Positions 62,186 through 64,000 of a DNA stretch of 64,000 nt are shown here, piece by piece. The stretch lies in contig JAMCTK010000011.1 of assembly GCA_023381035.1 (NCBI GenBank), positions 56,557-120,556 of the forward strand, read 5' to 3'. The notes beneath the pieces were generated by a model. That model did no database searches, was not told where the DNA came from, and saw only the letters and a list, made by a program, of their open reading frames with translations. This DNA is from Patescibacteria group bacterium. Lineage in GTDB: Bacteria > Patescibacteria > Microgenomatia > Levybacterales > UBA12049. Both the position numbers and the translations under genes were made by a program. The first letter of the stretch is position 1, and every line of letters starts with the position of its first letter.

Positions 62186-63386
62186 GGTTTTGTATATTGG
62201 AAAGGCAAAAAACCTTAGAAGCCGTGTATCATCATATTTCATTAACAAAGATCTTGGAGAGAAGACTAAAAACCTCGTCTATCAGATAGAAAAAATTAAG
62301 ACTGTGGGTGTTTCTTCGGAAATTGAATCTCTTCTGCTTGAAGCAAATTTAATCAAAAAATATAAACCGAAATATAACATTAAGCTCACTGACGGTAAGT
62401 TTTATCCATCAATAAGAATTACCGTTAAAGATAAATATCCGAAAGTTTTAGTAGCCAGACAGCAAGATGATCCAAAATCAATATATTTTGGTCCATACCC
62501 AGATGCCGGAAAAATGAGACTGGTGCTTAAAATTATCAGGAAAATCTTTCCTTATGAATCAGTTTTGAATCATCCTAAGAAAATATGCTTATATAACCAT
62601 ATTGGCCTTTGTCCTTGTGCCGAAGTCCTGGGAGATAATGGATATAAAAAAAACGTAAAAAGAATAATTAAATTCTTAAAAGGCGAAACAAAAAAAGTTA
62701 TTGCTGATCTTGAAAATGACAGAAACAGCTGCAGCAAGAGGCAAGAATATGAAGAAGCAAAAAAATTACAGGAAAAAATTGATGCTATCAAAAGGATAAC
62801 GGCTCCTGTATATAAGCCATTTGAGTACATCATTAATCCGAATTTTAAATCAGATATAAGATTCATTGAACAAAAAGAACTGGCTAGTGTACTTAAAGAG
62901 AAAGGAGTAAACGTAGAAAATTTAAATAGAATAGAGTGTTTTGATATTTCAAACATTTCCGGTTCCTCAATTGCTGCTTCTATGGTTGTTTTTCTTAACG
63001 GAGATAAAAATACAAGTGAATATAAAAGATTCAGAATAAGATATTCTAACAAAGGGAAACCTAATGATTTCGCTGCCATGAAAGAAGTAATATCTCGAAG
63101 GCTAAATCACCCCGAATGGGGAATACCTAATTTAATAATAGTTGACGGAGGCAAAGGCCAAATAACTTCTGCGATTAGTGCTCTTAATGAAAAGAAGTTG
63201 TTAGTTCCGGTGATAGGTCTTGCAAAGAGACAGGAAACAATTATAACCACTGATTTTAAACAAATAGTTCTTGCTCATGATTCAAAAGCACTGCATTTAA
63301 TGATGAGAATTCGAGATGAAGCTCATCGTTTTGCTCTAGCGTATCATAAAAAACTACGCTCGAAGGCAGTTTTTGCTAACGGCTAA
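62109..63386 (+). CDS. uvrC: Excinuclease ABC subunit C, short form
   Basis: This is the dual-incision nuclease, with 425 aa against about 600. GIY-YIG domain: GVYLF then VLYIGKAKNLRSRV. A UVR motif (EEAKKLQEKIDAI) and the RNase H-like domain (ECFDISNISGS, IIVDGGKGQ) are present. The C-terminal tandem HhH is absent. The start is TTG at 62109: AGGAGG lies eight bases upstream and an in-frame stop precedes it at 62094. It overlaps the transglutaminase gene by 77 bases. Confidence 0.93.
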   Translation: MQVLASSYRLLSEDSGVYLFLNHKNEVLYIGKAKNLRSRVSSYFINKDLGEKTKNLVYQIEKIKTVGVSSEIESLLLEANLIKKYKPKYNIKLTDGKFYPSIRITVKDKYPKVLVARQQDDPKSIYFGPYPDAGKMRLVLKIIRKIFPYESVLNHPKKICLYNHIGLCPCAEVLGDNGYKKNVKRIIKFLKGETKKVIADLENDRNSCSKRQEYEEAKKLQEKIDAIKRITAPVYKPFEYIINPNFKSDIRFIEQKELASVLKEKGVNVENLNRIECFDISNISGSSIAASMVVFLNGDKNTSEYKRFRIRYSNKGKPNDFAAMKEVISRRLNHPEWGIPNLIIVDGGKGQITSAISALNEKKLLVPVIGLAKRQETIITTDFKQIVLAHDSKALHLMMRIRDEAHRFALAYHKKLRSKAVFANG

Positions 63387-63957
63387 CGTTATATTTATAG
63401 GGGAGATAGAGAAAAGATGCGGGAGCATCGTCAAGTAAATACTTTTCAAAATCAGCATAAATTTTCTGTCTTTTTGAATAATCCGTAATTTGCCTTCCGT
63501 CTTCGAGTAGTTTGTCAATTCTTAAATTCTTGTATCTGATAATATTGTTTGGCTGTTCAGAGTGCCATAGGGTATATTGATCAGGATCCTGTGGAAGTTT
63601 AAAATCTCCTAAAAATACCTGAAATGAAGAGGGGAGAGAGTCGTTAACTTTAATTTCTGATTCCACTCCAATCTCACTCCAATTTTTCTTAATAATTTGA
63701 GCTACTTTTTCGTATTTAGGCAATGTCTTTATTTCAAACTTAAACTTAGCTCCGCTTGTTGCGCTATCAGACTTCTCAAGCAGGCTTCTAGCATGGACTA
63801 TGTCCTGCTGATTGGTCTCCATTGTTTCCTGTGCTGCCCATAAAGTTGCAGGATAAGGTTTGTAGTTTCTATCTCCTTGAGAGAAAATGTCCGGGATTGC
63901 GTTTGAAAGAGCCTGTCTTATTTTTTTATCAGATAAAACAGGGTCCTGGTTATTGTA
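63376..63957 (-). CDS. Peptide ABC transporter substrate-binding protein, C-terminal part
   Basis: The frame reads DPVLSDKKIRQALSNAI and on to ASFLYLPYKYNVSR, a C-terminal piece of the family 5 (DppA/OppA-like) solute-binding proteins. It runs upstream past the ATG at 63822, which is an internal Met, and breaks at 63957, where the sequence turns into an inverted copy of its own coding region. The true 5' end is missing. Its 3' end overlaps uvrC by 11 bases. Confidence 0.82.
   Translation of the reverse strand, partial: YNNQDPVLSDKKIRQALSNAIPDIFSQGDRNYKPYPATLWAAQETMETNQQDIVHARSLLEKSDSATSGAKFKFEIKTLPKYEKVAQIIKKNWSEIGVESEIKVNDSLPSSFQVFLGDFKLPQDPDQYTLWHSEQPNNIIRYKNLRIDKLLEDGRQITDYSKRQKIYADFEKYLLDDAPASFLYLPYKYNVSR
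63667..63710 (+). repeat. 44-base inverted repeat, left copy (within the binding-protein gene)
   Basis: This segment is the exact reverse complement of 63957-64000. It encodes part of the binding protein (around KVAQIIKKNWSEIG on the minus strand). Confidence 0.95.
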
Positions 63958-64000
63958 AAAAGTAGCTCAAATTATTAAGAAAAATTGGAGTGAGATTGGA
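63957..64000 (-). repeat. 44-base inverted repeat, right copy at the window edge
   Basis: This exact inverted copy of 63667-63710 runs to the last base. It introduces an in-frame stop upstream of the binding-protein frame, so it is unlikely to be the natural upstream sequence. Confidence 0.95.

Noticed and set aside
62570..63079. 169 aa minus-strand ORF opposite uvrC
   Set aside because: It is a shadow of the uvrC nuclease domain, with low-complexity Phe/Ser/Leu translation typical of antisense frames.
63822..63969. In-frame TGA upstream of the binding-protein frame as a sign of UGA recoding (as in Gracilibacteria or SR1)
   Set aside because: TGA is a normal stop elsewhere here (dnaE), and this TGA lies inside the fold-back inverted copy, so it is probably not natural sequence.

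Overview
The window looks like a piece of a Candidate Phyla Radiation (Patescibacteria) genome, most likely from the Microgenomates side. This is inference from gene content and style: low GC, very tight packing, many shortened housekeeping proteins (AtpH 120 aa, HolA-like 228 aa, UvrC 425 aa without its C-terminal HhH domain), MurT/GatD next to GatCAB, a bifunctional phosphoglucose/phosphomannose isomerase, and an RND pump in a cell type thought to lack an outer membrane. The standard bacterial code fits, because TGA is used as a stop (dnaE, for example).

Layout. Positions 1-16102 are one minus-strand run: polX, lemA, htpX, murT, gatD, gatC, gatA, gatB, a GGDEF protein, dnaE and the ATP synthase genes atpB-E-F-H-A-G, with gaps of a few bases or small overlaps. 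Positions 16166-19132 are plus strand: tRNA-Asp, a LysM protein, tRNA-Gly, pyrG and rplS. Positions 19152-21900 hold uvrB and lexA, divergent across a regulatory gap, followed by dedA/rsmI. Positions 23230-32520 are a minus-strand sugar-phosphate run: a secreted glycosidase-like protein, a YkuK-like protein, a metallopeptidase, holA, phosphomannomutase, a cupin, PGI/PMI, ppsA and eno. Positions 32632-42816 hold a methyltransferase, greA, an RND efflux pair, dus, a triple zinc-ribbon protein, a probable minus-strand small RNA, tRNA-Lys and an MscS-like channel protein.

From tRNA-Glu (42884-42957) to about 56.5 kb lies an accessory island. A large serine recombinase ends inside the tRNA gene. 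It is followed by a replication-relaxation protein, a VOC protein, an unusual oxidoreductase-DUF218 fusion in a compact enzyme cluster (SDR, P-loop kinase, APH-fold kinase, PRTase, histidine phosphatase, SMP-30 lactonase), a TIR-domain protein with two small companions, and an XRE regulator. The recombinase promoter and the XRE promoter carry nearly the same operator over the same -10 box, which ties the two ends of the island together. Chromosomal genes resume with an alpha/beta hydrolase, uvrA, a transglutaminase-like membrane protein, uvrC and a partial peptide-binding protein.

Two genome-wide habits stand out. Many genes have a -10 box 5-9 bases before the start codon, which implies leaderless mRNAs. 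Many convergent genes meet with no gap or overlapping stops. The last 44 bases are an exact inverted copy of 63667-63710, which looks like a fold-back artefact at a contig end.
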